Translations under genes and position numbers: made by a program
Assembly: GCF_002104475.1 (NCBI RefSeq)
Contig: NZ_NBOF01000002.1
Span: 310,001-374,000, forward strand
Direction: 5' to 3'
Length of the DNA: 64,000 bases
Origin: Cognaticolwellia mytili
GTDB lineage: Bacteria; Pseudomonadota; Gammaproteobacteria; Enterobacterales; Alteromonadaceae
Part shown: one piece after another, positions 28,533 through 38,514 of the stretch
Layout of the letters: each line of letters opens with the position of its first letter
Position numbering within the stretch: the stretch's first letter is position 1
Notes under the pieces: model-generated
Database searches by the model: none
Told to the model about the DNA's origin: nothing
The model's input: only the letters and a program-made list of their open reading frames with translations

Positions 28533-31500
28533 TTAAGAAGCATTCTTCAAGGGCTGTTTAATTTTAGTATCAGTAGATTCTTTCGCTAAATCATGGGTAG
28601 TACAAGCACTACGATTTTCAGCTATCCATAAATAGAACACAGGTAAAACAAACAAGGTAAAAAACGTACCGATTGCCATACCCGCCACCAAAATAATACC
28701 AATACTATTTCGAGCTTCAGCGCCAGCACCAGTAACTAACACTAATGGGAAGTGACCAAGTATCGTCGCGGCTGTGGTCATTAATATTGGTCGTAAACGT
28801 GTTGTGGCCGACTCAATAACTGCATCAAACTTACACTTACCTTCTTCTTGCAAATGATTAGCAAATTCAACAATCAAAATACCATTTTTAGCGATTAAGC
28901 CAACCAAAGTCACTAAGCCAATTTGCGAATATATGTTGATAGTAGTTAGCTCTAAAAACGGCAGTAATAACGCGCCTGATAACGCTAAAGGCACACAACC
29001 AAGCAAGATAACTAAAGGATCTCGATAGCTATTAAACTGAATTGCCAATACCAAGAAAACAATCATCAACGAAATACCCATTACGGTAATTAGGCTATTG
29101 CCTTCCGTTCTTATTTGTCGCGATTCACCCGCATAATCTAAGTTATAGTTATGCGGTAAAATATTCGCCGCTGCAGTTTCTAACGTTTGTAATGCTTGTT
29201 CTTTAGTAACCCCAGGTAGAATACCGCCATAGATTCTAAAAGAATTTTGCTGACCAAATGAACCTAAAGTTCTCGGTACAGTACGATAGTTAATTTCGGT
29301 AAATGCTGACACCGGAATTAACGCACCTGAAGGTGTTTTCACGGTTAAATCTAATATTTTCTCTGGCTGTGATGTAATGTTATCAGCCACCATCGGAATA
29401 ACCCGATATGCCTTACCATTTGCATCGAAACGATTAACATAATTGCTTGAAAGGTAAGTTGATAACTGACTACTCACTAACGACACATTCATGCCTAAAT
29501 CTGCAATTTTTTCACGGTCTAGCTTTAATTCAATTTGCGGTAAATCGATTTTTAAATCGGTATCAGCATAAAGGAATTGTCCACTTTGAAACGCAGAGCC
29601 GACGAGTTGATCAGCATAAGACTTCATTTCACTATATGGCGCTGAAGACTTAACGACTAATTCAACATCAAATTGGCCTGCCGTTGGCAATGGTGAAGGC
29701 AAAATCGGTAACAAATCTAAGCCTTCAGAATTGGTTAAACGACCATAAACTTCAGGTAACATTTCTTGTATGCTTTTCGTGCGCTTGTCATTGCCTTCAA
29801 ATTCAAGGCCACCAAAACCACCGCTACTTAAGACAATTTGCCAAAGCTCTTTACTACCTTCGGTTTCAAGTAAAGCATCTGCCACACTTTCAACGTTGTC
29901 TTCATTATATTGTAAGGAAGCATCTGGCGGTGATTGTACAACGATAAACACGCTACTTTGATCTTCAGTCGGTGCAAGTTCTTTTGCTGACATTAAGTAG
30001 AATGGCACAACTAATAATGCAACGATTAGCGCAAGAAAGAACAACTGCCCTTGCCAGTGAAAAGTCTTTTGCAGTAATCGACCATAAAAGTTTTGCAGGT
30101 GTTCAAAAGCGTGATTGACCTTAACGGTTAACTTACCTTCTTTGCCCCCTTCACTCGATACATAAGCACTCATGATAGGTGATAAGGTTACCGCGACAAC
30201 GCCAGATATAATGACCGCAATTGCTAAGGTAAAGGCAAATTCTTTAAATAGTACACCTGTTAAACCAGACAAAAAGCCAATAGGTACGTAAACCACAGCA
30301 AGAGTCAAAGTCATGGCAATAATAGGGACTAATAATTGTCGAGAGCTCATTAATGCTGCTTGCAAACGAGGAACACCTGCACGCATATGTCGAGCAACAT
30401 TTTCAACAACTACAATGGCATCATCCACCACTAAACCAACCGATAATACTATGGCTAATACTGTTAACAGGTTCAAACTAAAGCCCATCAACCAAATCGC
30501 CGCAATGGCACCAAGAATGGAAATGGGAATAGTGATCAACGGCACTAATGCGGCTCTAAATGACCCCATCAAAAGGACAACAACAATACCGACTAATACG
30601 ATAGTTTCCATTAATGTTGTGACAATTTCTTGCAAGGCATCACGCATGTAAAGCGTGCCGTCGTAAGCAATATCGACCTTCAGTTCAGGCGATGTGGCAT
30701 TAATTTCATCCAGCACTTTATAAAGTTTGTCACCAATAGCAATTTCATTGGCGCCAGGTAATGGCCAAACCGAGATGTATACGGTGTCTTTACCGTTGAA
30801 CCGAGCTGTGGCACTGGCTTCTTCAGCGCTATACTCAACACGTGCAACATCCTTTAAGTAGACTAGTGTTTCGTCACTTTGTTTGATGATCAACTGCTCA
30901 AACTCACCAACAGACGACATTTGAGTATTAGCAATAATATCTATTTTTTGACGAGAGTTTTCTGCATAACCTAGTGTAGAAATGCGGTTATTGTTGCTCA
31001 GTGCTTGGTAAACTTCATCGGCACTAACATTGAAAATATTTAAACGGTCAGCATCAAGCCACACTCGCATAGCTGGTGTTCTTGCCCCTTCAATACCAAC
31101 CTTTTGTACACCTTCAATATTATTAATAATCGGGTTAATTTCACGAGTTAGGTAATCAGTAATTTGCGCTAAGGTTGAGCCTTCAGCAAGTACATTGAGA
31201 TAAAACACAGCAAACGGTCTATCCGTTCTTACCACGGTAACAAATGGATCTTCAGCGCCAGTTGGCAATTCAAACTTTATTTGATTCAAACGGGTATTTA
31301 GTTCAGCTAATGCATTAGTACTGTTTTGATTAAGCTGTAGCCAAGCCGTTACTTTACTTTGCCCTGAGCCAGTACTTGATTCAACAAAATCAACACCTGG
31401 TACTGTTGACGCTACACGTTCAATTGGATCAGTAACAAAACCTTTAACTACGTCCGCAGAAGCACCAGTATAATTAGTGGTTATTTCTAGCGAAGCACCT

Positions 31501-31646
31501 TCAATTTTAGGGAATTGTAGTACTGAAATAGCATTAACAGCCCATAAGCCCACTAAACAAATAAATATCGATAATACCGTCGACACCACCGGCTTACGGA
31601 CAAATATGTCCATCAGACGACTTTGGGAGGATAATTCTTTAATCAT
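28533..31646 (-). CDS. RND efflux transporter, HAE1/MexF-like inner-membrane pump
   Basis: 1037 aa proton-driven pump. The order is a first membrane helix (VLSIFICLVGLWAVNAISVLQFP), porter domains, GLVVDDAIVVVENVARHM in helix 4 with the paired Asp of the proton relay, a second porter half, and GLIAKNGILIVEFAN near the end. Length and repeats fit a single-substrate-class RND pump of the MexI/AcrB line. It lies eight bases after the adaptor gene. No outer-membrane channel gene is present nearby. The operon promoter is SoxR-type, pointing to redox-active toxic substrates (inference). Confidence 0.94.
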   Translation of the reverse strand: MIKELSSQSRLMDIFVRKPVVSTVLSIFICLVGLWAVNAISVLQFPKIEGASLEITTNYTGASADVVKGFVTDPIERVASTVPGVDFVESSTGSGQSKVTAWLQLNQNSTNALAELNTRLNQIKFELPTGAEDPFVTVVRTDRPFAVFYLNVLAEGSTLAQITDYLTREINPIINNIEGVQKVGIEGARTPAMRVWLDADRLNIFNVSADEVYQALSNNNRISTLGYAENSRQKIDIIANTQMSSVGEFEQLIIKQSDETLVYLKDVARVEYSAEEASATARFNGKDTVYISVWPLPGANEIAIGDKLYKVLDEINATSPELKVDIAYDGTLYMRDALQEIVTTLMETIVLVGIVVVLLMGSFRAALVPLITIPISILGAIAAIWLMGFSLNLLTVLAIVLSVGLVVDDAIVVVENVARHMRAGVPRLQAALMSSRQLLVPIIAMTLTLAVVYVPIGFLSGLTGVLFKEFAFTLAIAVIISGVVAVTLSPIMSAYVSSEGGKEGKLTVKVNHAFEHLQNFYGRLLQKTFHWQGQLFFLALIVALLVVPFYLMSAKELAPTEDQSSVFIVVQSPPDASLQYNEDNVESVADALLETEGSKELWQIVLSSGGFGGLEFEGNDKRTKSIQEMLPEVYGRLTNSEGLDLLPILPSPLPTAGQFDVELVVKSSAPYSEMKSYADQLVGSAFQSGQFLYADTDLKIDLPQIELKLDREKIADLGMNVSLVSSQLSTYLSSNYVNRFDANGKAYRVIPMVADNITSQPEKILDLTVKTPSGALIPVSAFTEINYRTVPRTLGSFGQQNSFRIYGGILPGVTKEQALQTLETAAANILPHNYNLDYAGESRQIRTEGNSLITVMGISLMIVFLVLAIQFNSYRDPLVILLGCVPLALSGALLLPFLELTTINIYSQIGLVTLVGLIAKNGILIVEFANHLQEEGKCKFDAVIESATTRLRPILMTTAATILGHFPLVLVTGAGAEARNSIGIILVAGMAIGTFFTLFVLPVFYLWIAENRSACTTHDLAKESTDTKIKQPLKNAS

Positions 31647-31654
31647 GAGTATTC

Positions 31655-32746
31655 CTATCCGCCCATTTTTTCGTTATCAAAACGAATTTTCAGACCAGGG
31701 CGTAATTTGAATGAGCCTTTAGCTGCTACTAATTCATCCAACGCTAGCCCTTCATTGACAATAACTTGCTCGTTTACTCGGTCGCCTAAAGTCACTTTTT
31801 CACGACTTGCACGGTAATCACCGTTTTCGTCTTTTACCAACTTAAAAATATATTCACCCAATTGATCACGCACAATAGCTAAACTAGGCACCATAATCAC
31901 TGACTGCGCAGATGTAATAGGTACAGCAACTTTAACTAATTGATTAGGCTTAACTTCCAACTCTGACTTAAGCACTTTCGCGCGATATTTAAGTTGACGA
32001 GAGTCTTGTGTTAGTAAAGGTTCTACTGAACTAATCACGGCAGCACTACTTACACCAACTAATGAAGAAGCACCACTAGCCGTTACTTCAACAGTACTGT
32101 TTATCGCTAATTGCGGGTAAATTTGCGGCACTTTAAAGTCGACCCAAATGAAATCATCAATACCAATTAAGTCAGTAATATCAGTATTACTGTCAAGAAA
32201 TTGCCCAACACTAATATTGTGAATACCAATACTGGCATCAAACGGCGCAACAATAACTTTTTTCGCAATAATCGCTTCTAAGCGGGCAATATCAGCTATG
32301 GCAATACGATACTCAGCTTGAGCAACATCAACATTTTCTTTACTGATACGCTTTTCTTTCGCAAGTTCTTGATAACGCGCTAAGGTTTGTTGCTTTAAAA
32401 TTTTAGTAGCTTTAGCTGATGCCAATGACGCCAACTCTTCAGTGTGCTCTAACTCAAGTAACACTTGACCTTTTTTAACAACATCACCTGAGGCAATATT
32501 AAGTTTACTTACCTTGCCAGCAAGCTCATTTTTTAAAGCGATATACTTTACCGCATGCCCTTCACCAATCACTGAAAGTTGTTTTTGGTAGTTCGCATTA
32601 ACCGCACGAAAAGCTTCTACTTTCGCGCTTGGCTCGGGGCCAGACTGCATTTGTTGATTGTTAGACAATGAATCTTTGTAATAAAACAGCCCGCCAACAG
32701 AAGCAGACACAATAACAACAACACTAAGCCAAGGGATTAATTTCAT
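31655..32746 (-). CDS. RND periplasmic adaptor (membrane fusion protein)
   Basis: 363 aa. An N-terminal anchor (LIPWLSVVVIVSASVGGLFYY) precedes a lipoyl-half motif GKVSKLNIASGDVVKKGQVLLELE, a coiled hairpin (RYQELAKEKRISKENVDVAQAEY), the second lipoyl half IVAPFDASIGIHNISVGQFL and the beta-barrel/membrane-proximal parts. It links the pump to an outer-membrane channel. First gene of the operon, with its start at 32746 preceded by AGGAAGATCTT and the SoxR-type promoter 70-100 bases upstream. Confidence 0.93.
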   Translation of the reverse strand: MKLIPWLSVVVIVSASVGGLFYYKDSLSNNQQMQSGPEPSAKVEAFRAVNANYQKQLSVIGEGHAVKYIALKNELAGKVSKLNIASGDVVKKGQVLLELEHTEELASLASAKATKILKQQTLARYQELAKEKRISKENVDVAQAEYRIAIADIARLEAIIAKKVIVAPFDASIGIHNISVGQFLDSNTDITDLIGIDDFIWVDFKVPQIYPQLAINSTVEVTASGASSLVGVSSAAVISSVEPLLTQDSRQLKYRAKVLKSELEVKPNQLVKVAVPITSAQSVIMVPSLAIVRDQLGEYIFKLVKDENGDYRASREKVTLGDRVNEQVIVNEGLALDELVAAKGSFKLRPGLKIRFDNEKMGG

Positions 32747-32815
32747 AAGATCTTCCTAATTTAAAATATCGTCGCAATTCCATGCCCACGACATTACTAC
32801 ATTTAATTTTTTCAC

Positions 32816-32846
32816 AGCATAAGACCTCAACTATAGTTGAGGTCAA
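32816..32846 (-). promoter_or_regulatory. SoxR-controlled promoter of the RND operon
   Basis: On the minus strand -35 TTGACC (32846-32841) and -10 TATGCT (32821-32816) are 19 bases apart, the long spacer of MerR/SoxR promoters. The spacer carries the perfect palindrome CCTCAACTATAGTTGAGG (32842-32825). The rest of the 470-base gap to 33215 shows nothing recognisable. Confidence 0.93.
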
Positions 32847-33215
32847 TATATTATTTATAAATATTTTCTAACTACAGATCCATACAGCATTAATATAGAT
32901 AGTCATTTCAGCAATCTAATTTCAAGTACCATGCATTTTATCTTAGCACTATTCTAACATTGACTCAGTCCATTACTTAATGATTATCCATACTTAATTT
33001 CCTGCACAATGGCAGCTTTACTCAATATTAAGAAACCATTTAGCAATTTTCTGGTCATAACTCCCAAATGTCATAACTGTCCAATATTGAACCTCATTGT
33101 AAATATTAAGCAGGTATGAACTGTATAAGATGATAACTCATCAATTTGTGTCTATAAGAGCCATTTAACTTGCGCTATTATAGCCTCGAAAAATAGCTAG
33201 CCACTGGAGTACCAC

Positions 33216-34745
33216 TTGTTTAAAAAATTTACATTTTTACCTATAGCCATCATGGCCTCATCGCTTTTGTCATTAACAATAAGCCTATCTGTTGAGGCAA
33301 AAACTGAACCCGTGAGTGATCTCGCAAAATACACCGCAGACTACGCAGTATCAACTTACCAAAAAGATATGGTTAATAGCTTACGTGAGCTTGTTAAATA
33401 CAATACCTTAGCAGAAGACGGCGTATCAGCTAACGTCAATCCAGTCCATATTGCCTTTAAAGCAGAGTTAAAAAAGCAAGCATTGGCGCTAGGCTTAGAC
33501 TTTACCGATGACGGCTACGTAGTGGTAATTGGCTTAGGTGATCAAAAAGAACGAGTTGGCATTATTACTCACGGTGATGTGCAACCAGTTAACCCTGAAA
33601 AATGGACTAAGTCACCGTTTGAACTTGATAGCACCACAGAGCCAGGCCGTTTAATTGGTCGTGGTACTGAAGATGATAAAGGCCCTATTTCCACCGCCCT
33701 TTATGCGATGAAAGCCATTAAAGATAAAAACGTAGTACTTAACAAACGTATCGAATTATATGTTTATATGGCGGAAGAGTCTGACTGGGAGCCATTAAAA
33801 GCTTATATAAAAACTCATGACTTACCACAAACCAACATCACAATTGACGCAGAGTATCCGGTAGTTACGGCTGAAAAAGGCTATGGCACTATTAAGTTAG
33901 TTTTTAACAAGCAGGAAGTGCCAACTATTTCTCCTTATATCAGTGAATTCACTGGTGGTTTCTTTGGCAGCCAAATTCCTGAAGATGCCAGCGCAACCAT
34001 CGAAAATGCTAACATTGTGCTACTGCAACGTTTAATGCGTAAAGCGCGCGGTTATCAAGGCGTCAGTTTTGATCTTGAATTAAAAGACAGCACATTAACA
34101 GTCAAAGCTTTAGGTAAATCAGCCCATTCTTCAAAACCTAGTGATGGTGTTAATGCGATTCCTTACCTAGCTGATCTATTATCACGCACGCGCTGGGTAA
34201 ATAACGGTCCGGGTACATTAGTTAACTTTATTAATGACAATATTGGTTTAGGATTAGAAGGAGAAAAATTTGGCAGTATTGCTTATCAAGACGACTTTAT
34301 GGGCCCGATGACTGTTGCACCAACAGTGATAAAGCAACATGATGACAACTTAGAGCTGAACATTAATTTACGTCGACCTCAAGGTAAAAGTAAGCAGCAA
34401 CTTAGCGGTGAAATTCATCAAACGGTCGTTGACTGGAATAATAGGTTTAATACTAGCGTGACCGAGCTTGAGCATTACATTGGCGACCCTTTCATTCAAA
34501 ATGATGCACCACATATTGATACATTGCTATCAGTATTTAGCCATTTTACTGGTATTATAGACGCCAAGCCTATTGCTATTGGAGGTGGCACAAACTCACG
34601 CTTATTCCCTAACGCAGTAAGCTTTGGTCCGTCAATGCCAAACACGGAATACACCGGACATTCTGAACATGAATTTATTACCATGGACCAGTTTGTATTA
34701 AATTTGAAAATGTATACTGCTGTTTTGGTTGAGTTAGCTAAATAA
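33216..34745 (+). CDS. Secreted M20-family metallo-dipeptidase
   Basis: 509 aa. A signal peptide ends near SLSVEA. The PepV-like M20 pattern follows: ITHGDVQPV (first metal His, catalytic Asp), GRGTEDDKGP (bridging Asp), YMAEESDWE (catalytic Glu pair), TIDAEYPV (metal Asp) and the C-terminal YTGHSEHEF (last His). It would cleave short peptides in the periplasm using two zinc ions. The start is TTG at 33216 with GGAG seven bases before; no ATG lies in frame ahead of the signal peptide. Confidence 0.89.
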   Translation: MFKKFTFLPIAIMASSLLSLTISLSVEAKTEPVSDLAKYTADYAVSTYQKDMVNSLRELVKYNTLAEDGVSANVNPVHIAFKAELKKQALALGLDFTDDGYVVVIGLGDQKERVGIITHGDVQPVNPEKWTKSPFELDSTTEPGRLIGRGTEDDKGPISTALYAMKAIKDKNVVLNKRIELYVYMAEESDWEPLKAYIKTHDLPQTNITIDAEYPVVTAEKGYGTIKLVFNKQEVPTISPYISEFTGGFFGSQIPEDASATIENANIVLLQRLMRKARGYQGVSFDLELKDSTLTVKALGKSAHSSKPSDGVNAIPYLADLLSRTRWVNNGPGTLVNFINDNIGLGLEGEKFGSIAYQDDFMGPMTVAPTVIKQHDDNLELNINLRRPQGKSKQQLSGEIHQTVVDWNNRFNTSVTELEHYIGDPFIQNDAPHIDTLLSVFSHFTGIIDAKPIAIGGGTNSRLFPNAVSFGPSMPNTEYTGHSEHEFITMDQFVLNLKMYTAVLVELAK

Positions 34746-34755
34746 TCAACATTAA

Positions 34756-35157
34756 TCAATGACAATTACATGAGTGATTGTCATGCCGACACAATCGATA
34801 GTTCCAAAAGTGAGCTATAGCGATTAACGTAGCTCCAGCCATTGTCAGTGACTTTTCGACAGCCTCTCCAAAGCCGAGCATGCCGTTTGCGATAGCAACT
34901 ATCAATAACACAAGCCCTAAAATACCTGCAGCAACAACACTCAAGTTACGGTGTGTTTTACAACCAATAGTTAATGCATACAAACTTGTCGGTAAAACTC
35001 CTGCAACCATCCAAAAATGCAAAGACTCTGATTCTAGCTTCATACCAATTGCGGCAGGTAATAAAGCAACAAGTAAGGGCAATGCTAAGCAATGGAAGGC
35101 ACATAAAACTGATAAGCCTATTGCGAGCCTATCTGCAGGTTGTTGGAGCTCGTTCAT
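34756..35157 (-). CDS. MerC-family membrane protein
   Basis: 133 aa with four membrane helices. The first carries the MerC signature LSVLCAFHCLALPLLVALLP, with the metal-type Cys-x-x-x-Cys-like C-x-x-H-C pair. The C-terminus is Cys/His rich (CRHDNHSCNCH), as in metal transporters. There is no mer operon here, so mercury is doubtful. It is divergent from a Fur/Zur-like regulator and may carry zinc or another metal (inference). It converges on the M20 gene with an 11-base gap. Confidence 0.82.
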   Translation of the reverse strand: MNELQQPADRLAIGLSVLCAFHCLALPLLVALLPAAIGMKLESESLHFWMVAGVLPTSLYALTIGCKTHRNLSVVAAGILGLVLLIVAIANGMLGFGEAVEKSLTMAGATLIAIAHFWNYRLCRHDNHSCNCH

Positions 35158-35224
35158 TCAAATTTCCCTTATTTATTACCAATTAACTAGATCAGATCTC
35201 AGTTATTATTTGTCAAACACTAAA

Positions 35225-35245
35225 GATATGATACAACATAACATT
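35225..35245 (-). promoter_or_regulatory. Candidate Zur/Fur-type operator before the MerC-like gene
   Basis: An imperfect palindrome with halves GATATGATA and CATAACATT resembles gammaproteobacterial Zur boxes in its right half, about 70 bases upstream of the MerC-like start. The match is incomplete. The remaining bases up to 35528 show no clear element. Confidence 0.35.
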
Positions 35246-35528
35246 AAATATAAGTAAAAACCATCAACAAAAAAATAAATTATCTATATTCAAGCTGCTA
35301 GAAACGGCATTTTCAAATAGCTTGAATATATAATAACCACTATACATCAAGAGAATTAGTGCATTTTAATAAGACGTGAAATTCAGCCTTCTAACGATAA
35401 AGCCATACTTTCGATTGCACATAGCATTATTGGTATCTGGCACAATTATAGATGTCACATCAATCACTGTGTTATCATGCAGAAATACAACGCCTAGCGA
35501 TTGGTGCATAAAAATATAAAGGGAAACA

Positions 35529-35990
35529 ATGTTAGTTGATAATTTATTGCAGCATGCGCAACAAAAGTGCCAACAAGCAGGGGGGCGATTCACAGATAAA
35601 CGTCGTAACATACTTGATAATTTAATTAAGGCAAAGCAGCCTTTATCTGCTTACGATTTAACTGAATTGTATAACCAAAGTAATGCTCCAAAAATTCAAC
35701 CTATGTCTGTTTACCGTATTCTTGATTTCTTCATAGAAATGGAATTAGTTCACAAACTTCCCACATTAAATAAATATGTCGTATGTTCACATTTAGCATG
35801 CAAGCATAACCATCAAGATCAATATTTTGTCATTTGTAAAGCTTGTGGAAGTGCGCAAGAAGTAACAATGAACGCACAACTAACGCAAGAACTTAGTGAG
35901 TCAGCTTCCACAGTTGGGTTTCAAATTACGGATGCTCAGTTTGAGCTATTCGGCCTTTGCAAAGGTTGTGCTGATAAAACCAATATCTAA
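35529..35990 (+). CDS. Fur-family regulator, Zur-like
   Basis: 153 aa zinc-dependent repressor type. Winged-helix N-terminus: RFTDKRRNILDNLIKAKQPLSAYDL and PMSVYRILDFFIEMELVHKL. The C-terminal dimer domain has HNHQDQYFVICKACG and LFGLCKGC, i.e. the two structural C-x-x-C zinc pairs. The first pair CKACG and KYVVCSH with a Cys in place of the usual Fur H-H-H pattern favour Zur over Fur. Divergent from the MerC-like gene, a possible target. Confidence 0.85.
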   Translation: MLVDNLLQHAQQKCQQAGGRFTDKRRNILDNLIKAKQPLSAYDLTELYNQSNAPKIQPMSVYRILDFFIEMELVHKLPTLNKYVVCSHLACKHNHQDQYFVICKACGSAQEVTMNAQLTQELSESASTVGFQITDAQFELFGLCKGCADKTNI

Positions 35991-36085
35991 AGTGATAGCC
36001 GCTCGACCCTAAAGGCTTATCAACTACTTTAGAACTCAGTTATCGCTTTTATATAATAAAGAGTTATTAATGGTAATTATCAGGA

Positions 36086-36514
36086 TTAACTCATTTCCTT
36101 TAACACCATTTTAATAGCCATTCGTGTATCATCAATTTTACTAACTAACTCTTGAACCACACTCTCTTCTGCGCCCATTAAATGCCAAGAATCAGCCCAT
36201 ACCGTTTTAAGCATAACCGCCTTATCCGCAACATCTGGTGCAATAAGGGCACTTAAGTCGACAACTAGGCCAACTTCAACCCAGCCTTTACGAGGGTTAC
36301 CAGAAATTTCATCACCGTCATAATACGCGGTTAAAATAATATGTTCTAATTCGCCTAGATGCTCAAACACTTCAAAAGCAGCCGTTCGAACATTATTATT
36401 TTCTTCACTGACTTCCATGCGCCATGCGTTATAGCTAAAACCAAGTAAGGCAAACAGCACACTAAATACACTCATGATATAATAAACTTTTAATTTTTCT
36501 TTCAAATTTCTCAA
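36086..36514 (-). CDS. Hypothetical single-pass membrane protein
   Basis: About 142 aa from TTG 36514. A membrane helix lies in the first 30 residues (YYIMSVFSVLFALLGFSYNAW) and is followed by an extracytoplasmic acidic/helical domain (VRTAAFEVFEHLGELEHIILTAYYDG, WVEVGLVVDLSALI). I do not recognise a family. The frame stays open to a TTG at 36601, which would add 29 residues including Cys-x-x-Cys, but only the inner TTG has GAGG at good spacing. No operon partner. Confidence 0.65.
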   Translation of the reverse strand: MRNLKEKLKVYYIMSVFSVLFALLGFSYNAWRMEVSEENNNVRTAAFEVFEHLGELEHIILTAYYDGDEISGNPRKGWVEVGLVVDLSALIAPDVADKAVMLKTVWADSWHLMGAEESVVQELVSKIDDTRMAIKMVLKEMS

Positions 36515-36755
36515 TCTGAATACCTCTTTATCGCCACAGGAAAGGCAATTACTACTGAATAGTTTTACAGACCGAGTGAATTTATTAAACCATTCAGTCA
36601 ATTTAAATTTTATTGATTATTTTCGATTAATATTTATTAACTTTCATATTAGGTAGAACATATAGCTACTAATCATTAGCCATAGTATGCGATAGCTCTA
36701 GCCCTGAGTACAAGTAAACGATATTATTTAATAAAATCATCAATGTGTTTTAAAT

Positions 36756-37481
36756 ATGAAAAAAGTGTGCGTTGTTACCGGTGGCAGTTCAGGAATTGGT
36801 TTAAGTATAGTTAAACTATTTTTAGCTAAGCAATATCAAGTATTTAACTTAGATATTAGCCCTTCAGATTTTGGTGAGTTTTGCCAATGCGATATTACGC
36901 AGGTGAGCCAGGTCAGCCAAATCATTAATGACATAGCAAAACAAGGCGCGATTGACGTTTTAGTGTCTAACGCCGGCATTCATTTCTCTGGCTCTATTGA
37001 AAACACGAGCGAAGATGAATTAGAAAGGGTTTTTAATATCAATGTTAAAGGTGCGTACGCGGCAGTGAAAGCTGTTTTACCTGTGATGAGAGCACAGAAA
37101 AATGGTGCGATAATTTTAATGGCTTCTGATCAAGCATTAATAGCCAAAAATAACTCATTCGCCTACAACCTCAGCAAAGCAGCTTTGGCATCAATGGCTA
37201 AAACTACCGCACTTGATTATGCACAATTTAATATCCGCGCTAATGCGGTGTGCCCAGGCACAATAGAAACTCCACTTTATCATCAAGCTATTGATAGATA
37301 TTGTGAAAAATCAGGCACCAATAAAGCTGAAGTACATGCAGAAGAAGCAGCATTACAGCCATTAGGTAGGTTAGGCCAAGCAGAAGAAGTTGCTGAATTA
37401 GTCTATTTTCTCGGCTCTGACAAAGCAAAATTTATCACTGGCAGCTTACAAGTAATTGATGGTGGCTATACCGCTCAATAA
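36756..37481 (+). CDS. SDR-family NAD(P) oxidoreductase
   Basis: 241 aa. TGGSSGIG (residues 8-15) binds the cofactor, NAG at SNAGIHFSG, and the catalytic Ser...YNLSK is replaced as SDQALI...FAYNLSKAAL with Tyr-x-x-x-Lys intact. CPGTIETP and ITGSLQVIDGGYTAQ are standard classical SDR ends. An acidic residue after the second strand (NLDISPSD) suggests NAD+ rather than NADP+. It precedes an amidohydrolase by 14 bases, as L-fucose dehydrogenase-type SDRs precede fuconolactonases. Confidence 0.88.
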   Translation: MKKVCVVTGGSSGIGLSIVKLFLAKQYQVFNLDISPSDFGEFCQCDITQVSQVSQIINDIAKQGAIDVLVSNAGIHFSGSIENTSEDELERVFNINVKGAYAAVKAVLPVMRAQKNGAIILMASDQALIAKNNSFAYNLSKAALASMAKTTALDYAQFNIRANAVCPGTIETPLYHQAIDRYCEKSGTNKAEVHAEEAALQPLGRLGQAEEVAELVYFLGSDKAKFITGSLQVIDGGYTAQ

Positions 37482-37495
37482 TGATATAAATAACT

Positions 37496-38374
37496 ATGAA
37501 AATCATTGATCCTCACCTGCACTTATTTGACCTTAACAAAGGCCAATATCACTGGCTAAAACCAGAAAACCCGCCTTTTTGGCCAGATAAGCCTGTGATC
37601 GCGAAAAACTTCAGTGAGCAAGCTCTCAAACTAGCATCGCCACTCAACCTTGCTGGTTTTGTACATATTGAGGCCGGATTTAATAACCAAGAACCATGGC
37701 GTGAAATTGCATGGTTAGAAGAGAACTGCCAAAGTAGTTTTCGCTCTATTGCCAGTCTCGATATTACTTTAATGCCAGCATTATTTTCACAGCAGTTAGA
37801 TAAATTATTAACTTATCAAAGTGTTGTTGGCATTCGTCACATCTTAGACGATGAGGCACTAAATATTCTTAAACACAAAAACTGCTTAACTAATTTGCAA
37901 CTTTTGGCTAAGAAGCAACTCTGTTTTGAACTGCAAATATCACTGTCAGATAACCACGCAATTGATCAACTAGTTGAAATTTTATCCGTAACATCAGGTC
38001 TATTCTATTGTATCAACCACGCAGGTTGGCCTCCTTTAAATATTGAAAACGCCAGAAATAAAAGTCATTGGCAACAAAACCTTCAGCGATTAAGTAAATT
38101 TTCGAACATCTATATCAAATGCTCAGGTTTTGAAATGGCGGATAGGCATTATAGCAAAAATTGGCAACAAGCAGTTATCAACCAATGTATAACACATTTT
38201 GGTATAGCACGTGTGATACTAGCAAGTAATTTTCCACTGTGTTTATGGCATGCTAGCTATCAAGAAAACTGGCTAAGTTATAGTGAGCTGAAGCAATGTT
38301 GCAATAAGCCTTTAACTAGTAATGATATAACGCAACTTTGTTACCAAAACGCTTACGATTTTTATAAATTTTAA
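37496..38374 (+). CDS. Amidohydrolase 2 family, fuconolactonase-like
   Basis: 292 aa TIM-barrel. MKIIDPHLHLFDLNKGQYHWL has the D-x-H-x-H metal site and the W-L/N motif of sugar-lactonases such as L-fuconolactonase. VHIEAGFN, INHAGWPP and VILASNFPLCLW (with Asn where many have Asp at the last metal site) follow. It would hydrolyse a sugar lactone to the acid, the product of the preceding SDR acting on a sugar. Two-gene operon with the SDR. Substrate is inferred. Confidence 0.82.
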   Translation: MKIIDPHLHLFDLNKGQYHWLKPENPPFWPDKPVIAKNFSEQALKLASPLNLAGFVHIEAGFNNQEPWREIAWLEENCQSSFRSIASLDITLMPALFSQQLDKLLTYQSVVGIRHILDDEALNILKHKNCLTNLQLLAKKQLCFELQISLSDNHAIDQLVEILSVTSGLFYCINHAGWPPLNIENARNKSHWQQNLQRLSKFSNIYIKCSGFEMADRHYSKNWQQAVINQCITHFGIARVILASNFPLCLWHASYQENWLSYSELKQCCNKPLTSNDITQLCYQNAYDFYKF

Positions 38375-38514
38375 TCGATACATTTTACTAAAGCACCGAC
38401 TATACTAAATAGTCGACTATGCTAAATGAAATGTTTACGATTTGAATAACACCTGCTCAAACAGTGAAATTTCAGCGTATTAAAGAGTGAAGTAATTATG
38501 CGGATAGTAAACAT

